Shown: in pieces, positions 33,882-45,688 of the stretch
Layout: each line of letters starts with the position of its first letter
How positions within the stretch are numbered: position 1 is the stretch's first letter
DNA from: Theropithecus gelada
Lineage: Eukaryota; Chordata; Mammalia; Primates; Cercopithecidae
Length of the DNA stretch: 64,000 nucleotides
Assembly: GCF_003255815.1 (NCBI RefSeq)
Contig: NC_037673.1
Location: forward strand, 86,661,856 to 86,725,855
Direction: 5' to 3'
Notes under the pieces: generated by a model
What the model saw: the letters and a program-made list of their open reading frames with translations, nothing else
Databases searched by the model: none
What the model was told of the DNA's origin: nothing
Made by a program: the position numbers and the translations under genes

Positions 33882-36625
33882 ATGCACCAGGTGGCGCTGG
33901 TAATTTAAGGTTCTCTTGTGAAATGGGTCTTTTCACCTGGCCAGCATCTTATTCCTTCTTCTGGTAACAGCATCTCATTGTTCTTTGTTGAACCACCTCT
34001 CCCCTATTTCTACGAGGTATGGTTGAGCTAAAATTATCCTCAGCTTCCAGAAATGGGCATCTGATCCTTATATAGACATTCAGTGACTTTTATCTCCTTG
34101 GCCAAGAAAGGGCACATGGTCCACACTTGGAAAATTTGAAGCAGTCCTAAGACTTTTAAGGAAACGGTTGGGAAAAAGAAATCTTTTTCTTCACAGGTTG
34201 CTGAAAGGGTAAGATGTAGGCCCAGAACTTCTGGCAACTATCTTGCTAGCAAGTGGGGGAGGGCTTGCCTGAGAATGACACCAATCCATAGGAAAGCATA
34301 GCCAAGCAGTGGAGAGAGGGAGACTGAGTCCTGGCTCTTTTTTTTAGCCCATACATCTAATAATGTCTGAAGCCAGATTAACCGCTGGAGTTTTAAGTTC
34401 TATGTGTTAAGACATTCCCTTTTATTTTTAAACCAGTTTGAATTTTTAAAAAATTATTTGAAACAGAAAGAATTCTGAATAATACAGGACCCTTCCAAGA
34501 AAATAAAACTTGATTATAGTAACATGTACTCTCTATATATAGTTTGGCAGATTTCTGGTTATTTCTGGTAGATTTCTAGTAATGCTTTGATGGTAGTTAG
34601 ATACAATTACTTGCTATAAGTAATTGGAAATAATAAAACTTCATTGTTTTAAAAGTGGATATTTCACATAGATATAGACAGTCTTTCCCATTTCGTTTGA
34701 ATTAATGAGATGTTGCTGCATAATATGTACTTGGTTTATCTTATGCTGGTGATCCTCAACCTGGGGCTCCTAGAAGTGGTAATGTTAATGAATGCATTTT
34801 ACTTAACATTAAAATATAAAGTATGAGGTCCGTGACTGACTTTTAAAAATAAATATTTTAAAAGGGGTTGTTTAAAAAGAATTTTTTAAAAGGAATTCAT
34901 AACAGTGGTAAAATATTGGGAAATGCCTCAACAAATGCTATGGTAGTTGATGTCATGGTTTCTAGCAAGTCTAGCTGGAGTTAAGCAGGAAAGGAATTTA
35001 TTAAAAGGATAGTGAATAATTTGTAGACTCACTGGCAGGGCTGGAGAGCCTAATTTCAGGATAAAATCTGAAAGTTTCACACTAAGTTTAGCTTTATTGT
35101 TGATAAGGAAGTAATATTAATAGGTGTCTTAGCCATAGTCACAAGAAAAAAGACCCCTGTTCTTGGTTTCTTCCATCACTCACCCTTAGTTAAAGTCCAG
35201 TTCTGGACCTATCTAAGTCTCATGACAATATACTGTCTTCAAAAGAAGCTGTTAAGTGTCTGGCATTCTTAGCCTCCTTAGCAATAGACTCTTTTTGCCC
35301 CACACCAAGATTCATGAGTGGGAATTCTCAAATACAGTATAGAATGGGACTTGGTTGCCATATAGTCAAAATGAATCACGAATGTCCACTATAAGCCAAA
35401 CTTTTGGCAGTTCAACACCAACTTACAAGCTTCTCCCTATGCTTAACGTTCTAGGGAAAAAAAATGTTCCTACTTAACTTAAAGTAACTATTCTTCCTCA
35501 TATAAAAGGAACCAGTTGAAGTTTCATCCAGCTCGAAATACAGCTTTCTGGAAGATGTCCAGTTCTTCTGGAATTGTGTCATGGTATTGTCTCAATATTC
35601 TATAAACTATGGACTAATTTGTAAAAGCCAATACTAATAAATAAATAATAGAACAAAAATACAATGTAGGAAAAACGGTTAAGATGTATATATATACATG
35701 AAAGAAAATATGGGTAGGTGTTACAGTCTTATTTCTGTAATTCGTCTTGGTGCTGTATTTGCACTGATGACTCAACTCCTCTATTATCAATTTTAATTTT
35801 CTTTTCCCCTCAAACAAGGATTTACTCATACCTTGATCCTGAAAAAGCTGCCCCTTGATCATTCTTCCCATATTAGGTTGCTGTGGATTTCCTTTAACTT
35901 TTGATGCTGGACTTGACGTATTAAGAAGCACCCCAGAGGACTGCTGGATTTCTACCAACACCCTTCTTGATCCTATTGTGTAATAGCAACACTGTTTCCC
36001 CATTGTAGCTAGAATCATCATTTCTGTCATATCATAATCTTCTTTTTGACTTTTCATCCTGTGGTTTTAGAATTGGAAATAAAAAAGTGGCAAACTCAGC
36101 TTCCAGTGCTGTTAAGCCAGTGTTTACTTGGTACTCTGTGGAAGCAACCCTCCTTTGGCTGCTAAGATGCCCTAAACCAGCAGAGCCCAAGGGGACTGCA
36201 GTGAGCCGCAAGCTTTTGTGATTAAGCCACTATGTGATTTCTTGAGAGGTGTCATTCCAGTTCTACCCCTTAATTACCAAATTCATGCATTCAGGCCATG
36301 GAAGCATCGGTACCGTAAAACTGTCACAGCTTCAGACCACAAACCATATTTCATATGCTAGCACCCCAACTTCACAATGTGTTATCTTCTGGCTGGCATC
36401 ATAGTTGAATATTTGGTATCCCATCTCATCGTTTTGTAAGGCAGACTGCTACCATGTATCATGAGATATATGGTAAAGTCAGTAATCCCATCAACGTTAA
36501 TCCATTTTCTTATTTTTAACTTTCTCAATTAGAAGTTATACTGTATGGCACTTTTGATGGAGAATACATTTCATAAGTCTATAAATGATAAGGCTGACAG
36601 AAACATATGGGGAAGAAAAAGCAAA
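33882..36625. other. Unique AT-rich DNA containing the candidate exon
   Basis: Longest repeat-poor stretch of the window. No known gene recognised. See the segment at 35832-36058. Confidence 0.5.
35832..36058 (-). other. Candidate internal coding exon (227 bp)
   Basis: Seen: a minus-strand open frame of 147 codons (35614-36057), the longest one outside repeats. Just upstream is an acceptor-like stretch (pyrimidine-rich 'cacttttttatttccaatt', then 'ccacag|G'). Within it is a donor-like site, CAAG|GTATGAGT, giving an exon of G + 75 codons + G. The peptide starts 'MKSQKEDYDMTEMM' and is hydrophilic and Ser/Gln/Lys-rich, while the codons after the donor become hydrophobic and intron-like. Inferred: it could be an exon of an unidentified minus-strand gene or an exonised sequence. 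I do not recognise the protein and see no partner exon nearby. It could equally be chance. Confidence 0.28.
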
Positions 36626-36895
36626 TACAGTAGTCCCCCCTTATCCATTGTTTTGCTTTACCGTTTCAGTTATCTGTAGTCAATAGTGGTCCAAAAATAT
36701 TAAGTGGAAATTCTAAAAATAGGCGACTAATCAGTTTTAAATTACACACCATTCTGAGTAGCATGATGAAATCTTGCACCATCCTGGTCTGTCCTGCACT
36801 GGACATGAATCTGGACATGAATCATCCCTTTGTCTGATATATTCACACTATACATGCTACCTGCTTGATACTGTATAGGAAAAAAACATAGTGTA

Positions 36896-37256
36896 TGTGG
36901 TGGTCCTTTCTTATGCTGCTATAAGGACACACATTTTATAAAGAAAAGAGGTTTAATTGACTCACAGTTCCACAGGGCTGGGGAGGCCTCAGGAAATTTA
37001 CAATCATGGCAGAAGGAAAAGCAAACATGTCCTTCTTCACATGGCAGCAGGAAGAAGAATGAGTGCCTAGCAAAGGGGGAAACCCCTTATAAAACCATCA
37101 GATCTTGTGAGAACTAACTCACTGTCATGAGAATAATATGGAGGTAACCACCCCCATGATTTAACTATCTCCACCTGGTCCCTCCTACAACACATCGGGA
37201 TTATGGGAACTACATTCAAGATGAGATTTGAGTGTGGACACAGCCAAACCATATTA
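36896..37256 (-). mobile_element. THE1/MST 3' LTR (left copy)
   Basis: 361 bp. Plus-strand reading 'tgtggtggtcctttcttatg' ... 'cagccaaaccatatta'. In its own sense it has the TG...CA ends (slightly mutated), the 'caattaaacctcttttcttt' polyadenylation region and the 'ctcacaagatctgatggttt' motif. Confidence 0.92.
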
Positions 37257-38780
37257 TTCTGCCCCTTGCCCCTCTGAAATCTCATGTCTTCACAATTCAA
37301 AATCATGCCCTTCCAACTGTCCCTCAAAGTCTTAACTCACTCCAGCATTAGCCCAAAAGTCCAAGTCCCAAGTCTCATGTGAGACAAGTCTCTTCCACCT
37401 ATGAGCCTGTAAATTCAAAAGTAAGCTAGTTACTTCCTAGATACAATGAGAGTACAGGCATTGGGTAAATACACCCATTCCAAATGGGAGAAATTGGCCA
37501 AAACAAAGGGGATGCAGACCCCATCCAAGTCCAAAATCCAATAGGGCAATCATTAAACCTTAAAGTTCCACAATGATCTCCTTTGACTCCATGTCTCACC
37601 TCCAGGTCACACTGATGCAAGAGGTAGGCTCCCATGGCCTTGTGCAGCTCTGGCCCTGTGGCTCTGGCGGGTACAGCCCCCCCCAGCTGCTTTCATGGGC
37701 TGGCGTTGAGTGCCTGTAGATTTTCTAGGTGCACTCTGCAAGCTGTCCTGTTGGTGGATCTACCATTCTGGGGTCTGGAGGACAGTGGCCCTCTTCTCAC
37801 AGCTCCACTAGGCAGTGCCCCAGTGGGGACTCTGTGTGAGGAATCCATCCCCACAATTCCCCTTTCACACTGCCCGAGCAGTGGTTCTTTATGAGGGCCC
37901 TGCCCCTGCAGCAAACTTCTGCCTGAACATCCAGGTGTTTCCACACATCCTCCGAAATCTAAGTGGAGATTCCCAAACCTCAGTTCTTGACTTCTGTGCA
38001 CTCGCACACTCAACACCATGTGGAAGCTGCCAAGGCTTGGGGCTTGCACCCTCTGAAGCCATGACCTGAGCTGTTCCTTGGCCTCTTTTAGCCACGACTG
38101 GAGTGGCTAGGATGCAGGGCACCAAGTCTCTATGCTGTACACAGCGGGGAGGCACTGGGCCAGGCCCACAAAGCCATTTTTCCTCCTAAGCCTGCTGGCC
38201 TATGACAGGAGGGGCTGCGGTGAAGTTCTCTGATATGCCCTGGCGACACTTTTCCAGTGTGTTGGCCATTAACATCCAGCTCCTAATTACCTATGCAAAT
38301 TTCTGCCCTGGGCTTGAATTTCTCCCCAGAAAATAAGTTTTTCTTTTCTGTCGCATTGTCAAGCTGCAAATTTTTCAAACTTTTATGCTCTGTTTCCTTT
38401 TGAATGCTTTGCCCCTTAGAAATTTCTTCTGCCAGATATCCTAAATCATCTCTCTCAAGTTCAAAGTTCCACAGATCTCTAGGGCAGGGGCAAAATGCCT
38501 CAGTCTCTTTGCATAGCGAGAGTAACTTCACTCCAGTTCCCAACAAGTTCCCCATTTCCATCTGAGACCACCTCAGCCTGGACTTCATTGTCCATATCAC
38601 TATCAGCATTTTAGTCAAAGACATTCAACAAATCTCTAGGAATTTCCAAACTTTCCTGCATCTTCCCACCTTCTGAGCCCTCCAAACTGTTCCAACCTCT
38701 GCCTGTTACCCAGTTCCAAAATTGCTTCCACATTTTCGGGTGTCTTTGAAGCAGCACCCTACTCTGCAGTACAAATTTAC
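37257..38780 (-). pseudogene. THE1/MST internal region (gag-like, decayed)
   Basis: Plus-strand phrases 'tctgaaatctcatgtcttca' and 'ggaggcactgggccaggccc' are standard THE1/MST internal sequence. Short minus-strand frames at 37067-37327, 37693-38049, 37889-38155 and 38283-38624 are fragments separated by stops and frameshifts. No protease, polymerase or envelope. Not functional. Confidence 0.85.
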
Positions 38781-39510
38781 TATATTAATTTGTTCTCATG
38801 CTGCTATAAGGACATACACAAGACTGGGTAATTTATAAGGAAAATTGATTGACTTATGGTTCCACAGGACAGGGGAGGCCTCAGGAAACTTACAATCATG
38901 GCAGAAGGGGAAGCAAACATTTCCTTTCTCACATGGCAGCAAGAAGGAGAAGAATGAGTGCCCAGCAAAGGGGGAAGCCCCTTATAAAACCATCAGTAAC
39001 CATCAGATCTCATGGCTGTGCACAATGGCTCACACCTGTAATCCCAACACTTCGAGAGGCTGAGGTGGCAGGCAGATTACCTGAGGTCAGGAGTTTGAGA
39101 CCAACCTGGCCAACATGGTGAAACTCCATCTCTACTAAAAATGCAAGAATTAGCCGGGTGTGGTGACAGGAGCCTGTAATCCCAGCTACTTAGGAGGCTG
39201 AGGCAGGAGAATCACTTGAACCCGAGAGGAAGAGGTTGCAGTAAGCTAAGATTGTGCCACTGCCCTCCAGCCTGGGCAACAGAGTGAGACTCCATCTAAA
39301 AATAGATAATAAACAAACGAACAAACAAACAAACAAACAAAAGATAAAGCCATCAGATCTCGTGAGAACTAACTCACTATCACTACAACAGGATGGTGTT
39401 GAACCTCCATGGTTCAATTACCTCCACCAGGTCCCTCCCCCAACACATGGGGATTACGGGAGCTACAATTCAATATGATATTTGGTTGGGGATACAGCCA
39501 TTCCATTTCA
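38781..39510 (-). mobile_element. THE1/MST 5' LTR (right copy), interrupted by an Alu
   Basis: Starts 'tatattaatttgttctcatg', ends 'cagccattccatttca'. Without the Alu it is about 390-400 bp, close to the left LTR. A short 'accatcagta/accatcagat' duplication sits beside the Alu site (about 38988-39010). Confidence 0.9.
39014..39341 (+). mobile_element. Alu SINE inside the THE1 5' LTR
   Basis: 'ggctgtgcacaatggctcac' to a (CAAA)n tail. Repeats 'ccatcagatctc' lie on both sides. Confidence 0.95.
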
Positions 39511-40404
39511 GTGTATATAGGATCCGTTACTGTGCAGTTTCAGGCATCCACTGGGGTCTTGAAACTTATCCCCTATGGATAAGGGGGCACTACTGTACAA
39601 ATGCTATCCCAACTTAAAATTATTTATTTATCATTTTACTTATTTTTTATATCTTTCCCAACTGGAAGATAAACTCCCTGAGGACAAGAACCTCCTCTCT
39701 TCTGTGTGCCACTCTATTATAGACACATTCCTGTGGGAAATTATGATCTTTCAGACATTATTTATCCACAATTCAAAAAACCTTTGCACATGAAACAGCA
39801 GGCAAAGGTTTTAAAAGTACAAATTAATCAGAACAATAAAAACTCTCTAGGAAAAATCAGTAACATTTTAAGTTAGACACTGCTTAAAATACAACACTGC
39901 AGAGTAATAGATGGCATGGCTTTGTGAAAAAGAGAAAGACCTCGCCTTACTACTTACGATGGAAATACCTACAACATTCTTTTTAATGGGCTATAAAAAT
40001 AGATGTTCAAATGTAGCTGCCTTGAACAATTTCTTTATGTGTTTATAGCTTTAACCCAGGGCCTCATCCTAAGAATTTTTGCTACTGATAATGAAGCTGT
40101 ATTTTTTTAAAAATGAAAATGGTATGTACCTGTGATCTTTTAGGATGACAGTCTAATTAAGATTAGCAACTAGAGAGAAAGAAAACCCAAGCTAAACATT
40201 TCTATACTTTAGTAAATTCTACCCTCTATGGTCCTAATAGCAAGAGCATGGCCACTTGGAGCAGTGCTGCAAAGCAGTTGCTCACACACACACTACTTAG
40301 CCATGAATGGGTGGCTTGAAGCCACCAGGAAGATAGGTTTAAATTGGCAACATCATTTTCCTGATTCTACCCTGAGACTAAAGCATCCTGCTTTAGGATT
40401 TGGG

Positions 40405-40490
40405 TCAGTCAATCAGCAGGTACTTATCTGGTGCTTACTTTGTGCCTGGGACGCTGTTAACTCAGCAGAAAAACGTAAGCAAAGACAAAA
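40405..40490 (-). mobile_element. L2 3'-end relic
   Basis: 'ctggtgcttactttgtgcct' then 'gggacgctgttaactcagca' is the L2 terminal motif in reverse. Confidence 0.55.
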
Positions 40491-41212
40491 TGTTAGAGGC
40501 AAAAGAAAAAAGGCCAAAATAACAAAAACTTAGATTACAAAACACTGAAGGCAGTGTTAGTACTGCTGCAAGGAGAAAGAGATAATTATATGTTCACAGA
40601 TACAAGAAGTGAAGAATTACTTCCACCTAAAGTCTTTTGATTTAAATCAAATATACCTGATAAACATATGCGAAGTGCACTGGATATATATTTTTAAAAC
40701 ACATGTTTTAGTTGTTATTCCCCAGGGAGAAGTATAGGTGCAGCATAGCCTTTTATTATGATAATAGGCAATTACATGCATTACCCTTCCCTAAAAGTTC
40801 TCACTCCATTCAAACTTAAACAGTTATTTGACAATGTTTCTTAGCTCAAATATGAGGTACAGACAAGCATTATCAGATAGTCCCTAGAACTGTAACTGAT
40901 TCCTAAATCACTCTACTGAAAAGAAAAAGGTGGTATCCAGGCCTGATAGTCAGTCACTGTGAGGGTCTGACATTTACACTCAGAGAGGATCTCACCTGCT
41001 GTTGCAGCTACTTTCACATCCTTGACCTTCAAATCTTCTCTGGCCTTGCATCCCTATTGCTGGGCCAGGAGAGACCAGATCAGACCATGTGCACACATCT
41101 GCAGGAATATCACAGCCTTGAATATTTTATTTTATATGTAGGCCCAGTCTTCATAGCCATGAACCCTTGACGTGTAAAACCACTATGATTTTGTACCAAC
41201 AGGTATCTCAGC

Positions 41213-41240
41213 TAAGTTGCTGAGATGAGGCAGCAACTTA
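41213..41240. other. Perfect 10-bp inverted repeat
   Basis: TAAGTTGCTG, 8-nt loop agatgagg, CAGCAACTTA. Pairing does not extend further. Confidence 0.9.
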
Positions 41241-41898
41241 CCACGTTGTCTAGCCTCTTAGCAGTGGCCACAGCTCCTACCTCACAGAGGAAAATTGCAG
41301 ACAACAGCTGCATAACCAGGCCGTGACTCTTTCCTCTTTTCTACCCATCTCAGAATTTGTTCCTCTACTAATTTCTTCTTAGTTTCAAAAGCAGATTCCC
41401 TACCCTCTCTTGCAATATTTTGTTTCATAAATTGTTTTCTCAAATATCATATTTCAATCTTACCTTCCTTCTGCCTATCAAACCATTAGCCTTATCTAAT
41501 CTAAAACATACAAATAAAACAATTTAACTCAACCCTGTACCCACATCATAGTTCTGTACCCACTTCATAGGGGTTCACAGGAACCACTCTGTTCCTCTGC
41601 TCCCTCTCTCCTCTTTCACAGCCAAACTCCACAGAAGAATGGTCTTCAATCTCCAGCTACGTTTCTTGATATTCCAGTTTCTCCCCAATCTCCAGCTACT
41701 TTCCTCACATCTCAGTTTCCCACATTTCCCTGGCAAAGCTCATCCACGACTTTCCTATTGCTAAATCCCTTAAAGTCCTTTTAGTTCTCACATTAAATTA
41801 TCTATGTTTTTGCTATGGATAACTTGAAACTCTCCCCCTCCTCGCTTTCAGAGACATCAACTCTTCTGACCATTTCTTGTCTTCATTACTGGTGCCTG

Positions 41899-42303
41899 TT
41901 TTTTTTGAGATGGAGTCTCACTCTGTCGCCCAGGCTGGAGTGCAGTGGTGCAATCTTGGCTCACTGCAAGCTCTGCCTCTCAAATTCATGCCATTCTCCT
42001 GCCTCAGCCTCCTGAGTAGCTGGGACTGCAGGCACCTGCCACCACGCCCGGCTAATTTTTTGTATTTTTAGTAGAGACGGGGTTTCACTGTGTTAGCCAG
42101 GATAGTCTCCATCTCCTGCCTCAGCCTCCTGAGTAGCTGGGACTGCAGGCACCCGCCACCACGCCCGGCTAATTTTTTGTATTTTTAGTAGAGACGGGGT
42201 TTCACTGTGTTAGCCAGGATAGTCTCCATCTCCTGTCCTCATGATCCACCTGCCTCAGCCTCTCAAAATGCTAGGATTACAGGCATGAGCCACCATGCCT
42301 GGC
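41899..42303 (-). mobile_element. AluY/S-like SINE with internal 117-bp duplication
   Basis: 405 bp. Flanked by perfect 10-bp repeats 'ctggtgcctg' (41889-41898 and 42304-42313). The extra length is a tandem duplication of the segment running from 'tctcctgcctcagcctcc' to 'gatagtctcca'. Confidence 0.95.
41995..42234 (-). repeat. 117-bp tandem duplication inside the Alu
   Basis: Two copies with period 117. I see one mismatch (cacctgcc versus cacccgcc). Confidence 0.93.
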
Positions 42304-42784
42304 CTGGTGCCTGCTTTTTAAATGTTGGTGTTTCTTTTTGTATTACTCTAAAAGTTTTCCCTGGGAAATTGTGCTGGTAACTTTTAGATCTACATGTCCT
42401 CCTCTACCTTTTTAGACAACTAGTCCAAATCCTTCCCCACATATCCAATTGCCTATTCTTCTCTCCATCTTGAAGTCCCAGAGAAATCAAACTCAACAGA
42501 AGCAGAGTTCATCTTTCTCTCAAAACTATCTCCTCAGTCTTTTGTCCTTATTTTAACAAATGTCATCATTACTTTTATCCCAATCGTTTCCTGCCTTCCA
42601 TATTTTAATCTAGTCTGTTCCCTCTGCTGAGATTACCCTTTTGTCCCACTTGTCTGCCTATGAATGCTCCCTCAACTTCAAGCTTGAGAATCACCTCCTT
42701 CATGGAGCACTACCAGCCTGGCCAGGTAAAAGTGACCACTGCTGGCTGCCTGCTACCACCCTTAAAGAGATACCTCAAACAGTA

Positions 42785-43260
42785 TGTGTAGCACTGAATT
42801 ATGAAGGAGGAGCATGTTTTAGGGAGAAAGAAGAGCACATGGAAAAGCCCTAGGATAAGAAGGAATTTGGGTGGGCTTTTGAGGGACCACAAGAAGCTCT
42901 GTGGCTGGGGCACTGGGCCAAAGGGACAGTGGCATGAAACCAGCTAAGATTGTTGGAAATTTGAGGGATGGTGGAAAAAACAAATGGAGAAGAGAGGTGG
43001 GGTGCCAGCCATGCAGGAGCTTGCAGGCTATGGTAAAGCTTTTTTCATGCTATTCTAACTAACATGGGAAGCCAAGGACATTTCTAAAGCTGGGAGTGAC
43101 AAAATCCAATGTAGATTTTAAAATGACCTCTCCAGCTGCACTGTGAATAGATTTCAGAGAAGCAAGATTGTTAAAGAGGTGACTAGTTAGGAAGTCATTA
43201 CAATAATCCAGCCAGAAAATGATGGTCACTTAGTGTGGAGTAGTAGTAGGGATGACAGAG
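42785..43260 (-). mobile_element. L2 segment, minus strand
   Basis: 'gcacatggaaaagccctagg', 'ccatgcaggagcttgcaggc', 'aagctgggagtgacaaaatc' and 'caataatccagccagaaaat' match the reverse of the L2 segment. Opposite in orientation to the adjoining L2. Confidence 0.7.
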
Positions 43261-43886
43261 AGCATAGTCAAAATTTTTGTCAAACTTTCTCGTACATGCA
43301 AACAAATGAGACTATGTTGCTTGATTAAACTAATAATCAGTTTCAGGATGTTCCATGGTCATTACTGGCTGCATCCTGTGACCATCTGGAGACCAGAATG
43401 ACCAGCCAAACCCTATGTCTTTGCACACACACAAAAACAATTTTTACAGAATTAATTGGCATGCTCCACAAAGTTTGCTGTGTTCTTTGAACTCTCCTGA
43501 CCTTGGGAAAATGCTTTTCCCACAGAAAACTTTTCAGCCAATTGAGCTTGGACTGTTCTTAAAGGTCACATGGACTCTTGTATTGGAAATACTATTTGTA
43601 CATTTCTATTTCCTTTGTTAGTTCCGGAGTCTACGTTCCTCTCATAGAGCAAACAAAGGCTAAAGGAAGATGAATGAAGAAAAGAAATGAAGGACATATT
43701 GGAAATAAACCTCCTGAAGAAACCACATGGGAAACAAATGCCACTAAAACTACTAGGTAGAAATAATAGCTATATGCCAGATACAGCAATAAAAAATTGG
43801 TAATCACATACAGACAATTTTCATGAGATCTGTGTTCCTAGGAACAGAGTAATAGGTAGTGTCAGAAGATAAAATTACAATAAATT
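43261..43886. other. Unique DNA
   Basis: No gene or clear repeat recognised. Confidence 0.45.
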
Positions 43887-43902
43887 CAGTTTAAAGATTT
43901 CA

Positions 43903-44208
43903 TTTATTTTTTTTTTTTTATTTTTTTGAGACGGAGTCTCGCTCTGTCGCCCAGGCTGGAGTGCAGTGGCCGGATCTCAGCTCACTGCAAGCTCCGCCTC
44001 CCGGGTTTACGCCATTCTCCTGCCTCAGCCTCCCGAGTAGCTGGGACTACAGGCGCCCGCCACCTCGCCCGGCTAGTTTTTTGTATTTTTAGTAGAGACG
44101 GGGTTTCACCATGTTAGCCAGGATGGTCTCGATCTCCTGACCTCGTGATCCGCCCGTCTCGGCCTCCCAAAGTGCTGGGATTACAGGCTTGAGCCACCGC
44201 GCCCGGCC
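43903..44208 (-). mobile_element. Young Alu of AluYR (Old World monkey) type
   Basis: Essentially undamaged 300-bp Alu with a perfect 16-bp target duplication 'cagtttaaagatttca' (43887-43902 and 44209-44224). Diagnostic variants: 'ggccggatctcagctc', 'gggtttacgccattctcc', 'ccacctcgcccggctagttt', 'ggcttgagccaccgc'. I know these from macaque/baboon AluYR, not human AluY. Confidence 0.93.
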
Positions 44209-44224
44209 CAGTTTAAAGATTTCA

Positions 44225-44757
44225 AATGGCTTAGTTGTGATTCTAGAATCAGGCAACACTCCATCCCATAAAACAGAATAAGTGTTCCAATGAGTTGGGC
44301 TGAGGAGGTTGGCTTTATAGATAGAAAATGAGCTGAAGAAGGCAGACATAAGAACAAAAAGAGATAGATCATTTCAAAGTTACTTTCCTTGTAAGACAGG
44401 GACAGGGACACAGAATAATAGAGAGATAACTGATTGGTTAACACCAGTTTACTTCAGATCACTCTTTAGCATAAGGATTAAAACAAGAGGAACTTCATTA
44501 TCATGCCAATTGAAGATTGCAACAGACCTGTTAGAAAAATTAAGCTATTTGTCCCTCTTGATTTCATGGAAGACCAGATAATAACTCAGTTTTAATTTGG
44601 TGAGTGTGGGTGACTCCATTTGTCATTTCTAGTCTAATCTGCTGGGGCCTAGTGCAGGAGTTAATGACCTCCTCTGTTTGTTTAACAATTTCCCTCTTTT
44701 GATGAGGTTCTCCCCCAGATGAGAGTGTGATCAAAACTAAAGGCATTGGCTGGGTGC
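44225..44757. other. Unique DNA
   Basis: Nothing recognised. Confidence 0.45.
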
Positions 44758-45060
44758 AGTGGCTCATGCCTGTAATCCCAGCACTTTGGGAGGCCAAGAC
44801 AGGCAGATCACCTGATGTCAGGAGTTTGAGACCAGCCTGGCCAACATGGTAAAACCCCATCTCTACTAAAAATACAAGAAATGAGCCAGGCATGGTGGCG
44901 GGCACCTGTAATCCCAGCTACTTGGGAGGCTGAGGCAGGAGGAACACTTGAACCCGGGAGACTGAGGCTGCAGTGAGCTGAGATCACGCCACTGCATTCC
45001 AGCCTGGACAACAAGAGCAAGACTCCATCACAAAACAATGAAAATTAAAAATTAAAAAAA
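44758..45060 (+). mobile_element. Alu SINE
   Basis: 'ggctgggtgcagtggctcat' to an AT-rich tail containing (AAATT) words. Confidence 0.95.
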
Positions 45061-45688
45061 AAATTTTTAAATCAAAACGAAAGATATTAACACTACTCTT
45101 AGTTACCATCATTCTGGGTTTCCATTCTCAACCTGTCATTGGTAGGTTACAGTGTTCTCATGAAAATGCATTTCTTTGGGCTGAAGGAAAACCATTTGAT
45201 ATTCGACAGATAGCTGTTTGCAAAAAGTTAAAACTTTTTAAGATGACATAATGCACCAGGGAGACTATTTGTATAACTATTAGGAAGATATTACCAAGAG
45301 TTTGGAGTATGCTCCTAAGCCAGGGTCTTGATGAATTGAACCACCTAAAATTGAATAGATCAAAGAATCAGATGAGGAATCTACCCATTTTAACCAAGTA
45401 GCCTGATCATTAACTTTTTGCAACTGAATGTCCACAATACCCTATGTATTTATCTATGTGCAACAAGAAGTGTCATCAACTTCACAGATTCCTCCCTGTT
45501 GAGTAAATAGTAGGCAGCAATTCTATCATCTAGCAACACAGGAAAATGTCAAATTAAAGCAGAGAGTACTAACTCTGTAAAAGAGACCACTAGTACAATT
45601 TGAACAAACATCATGTTAGGAATGTTGCTAATGTTACCCGTTAGGTATACTCAAAGATCTCTTAAGTCCTGTAAAGTTTTAGGTTTGA

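Larger units (their letters stand above)
36896..39510 (-). mobile_element. Two-LTR THE1/MST-type MaLR provirus
   Basis: Both LTRs and about 1.5 kb of internal sequence are retained, on the minus strand. A perfect 5-bp duplication gtgta flanks it (36891-36895 and 39511-39515). Total 2615 bp, of which about 330 is a later Alu. MaLR elements are non-autonomous endogenous LTR retrotransposons mobilised by ERV-L enzymes, and no pol or env is present here. Confidence 0.92.
36628..39595. mobile_element. MER44/Tigger7-like DNA transposon split by THE1
   Basis: Left terminus 'cagtagtccccccttatcc' after TA (36626-36627); right terminus 'ggataagggggcactactg' before TA (39596-39597). Its own sequence is 36628-36895 plus 39516-39595, about 348 bp, and is non-coding. 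The family name is from memory. Confidence 0.85.
39598..41559. other. Unique DNA with an L2 relic and a hairpin
   Basis: No gene recognised. The ORF 40228-40533 overlaps an L2 relic. A hairpin lies at 41213-41240. Confidence 0.5.
41560..42780 (+). mobile_element. Diverged L2 segment, split by an Alu
   Basis: 'ttttaaatgttggtgtttct', 'atatccaattgcctattctt', 'gaaatcaaactcaacag' and 'cttcaagcttgagaatcacc' follow the plus-strand L2 ORF2-to-3' order. Confidence 0.6.

Noticed and set aside
37693..38155. Overlapping ORFs of 84-118 codons
   Set aside because: They lie in THE1/MST internal sequence and on both strands; remnants of a decayed LTR element.
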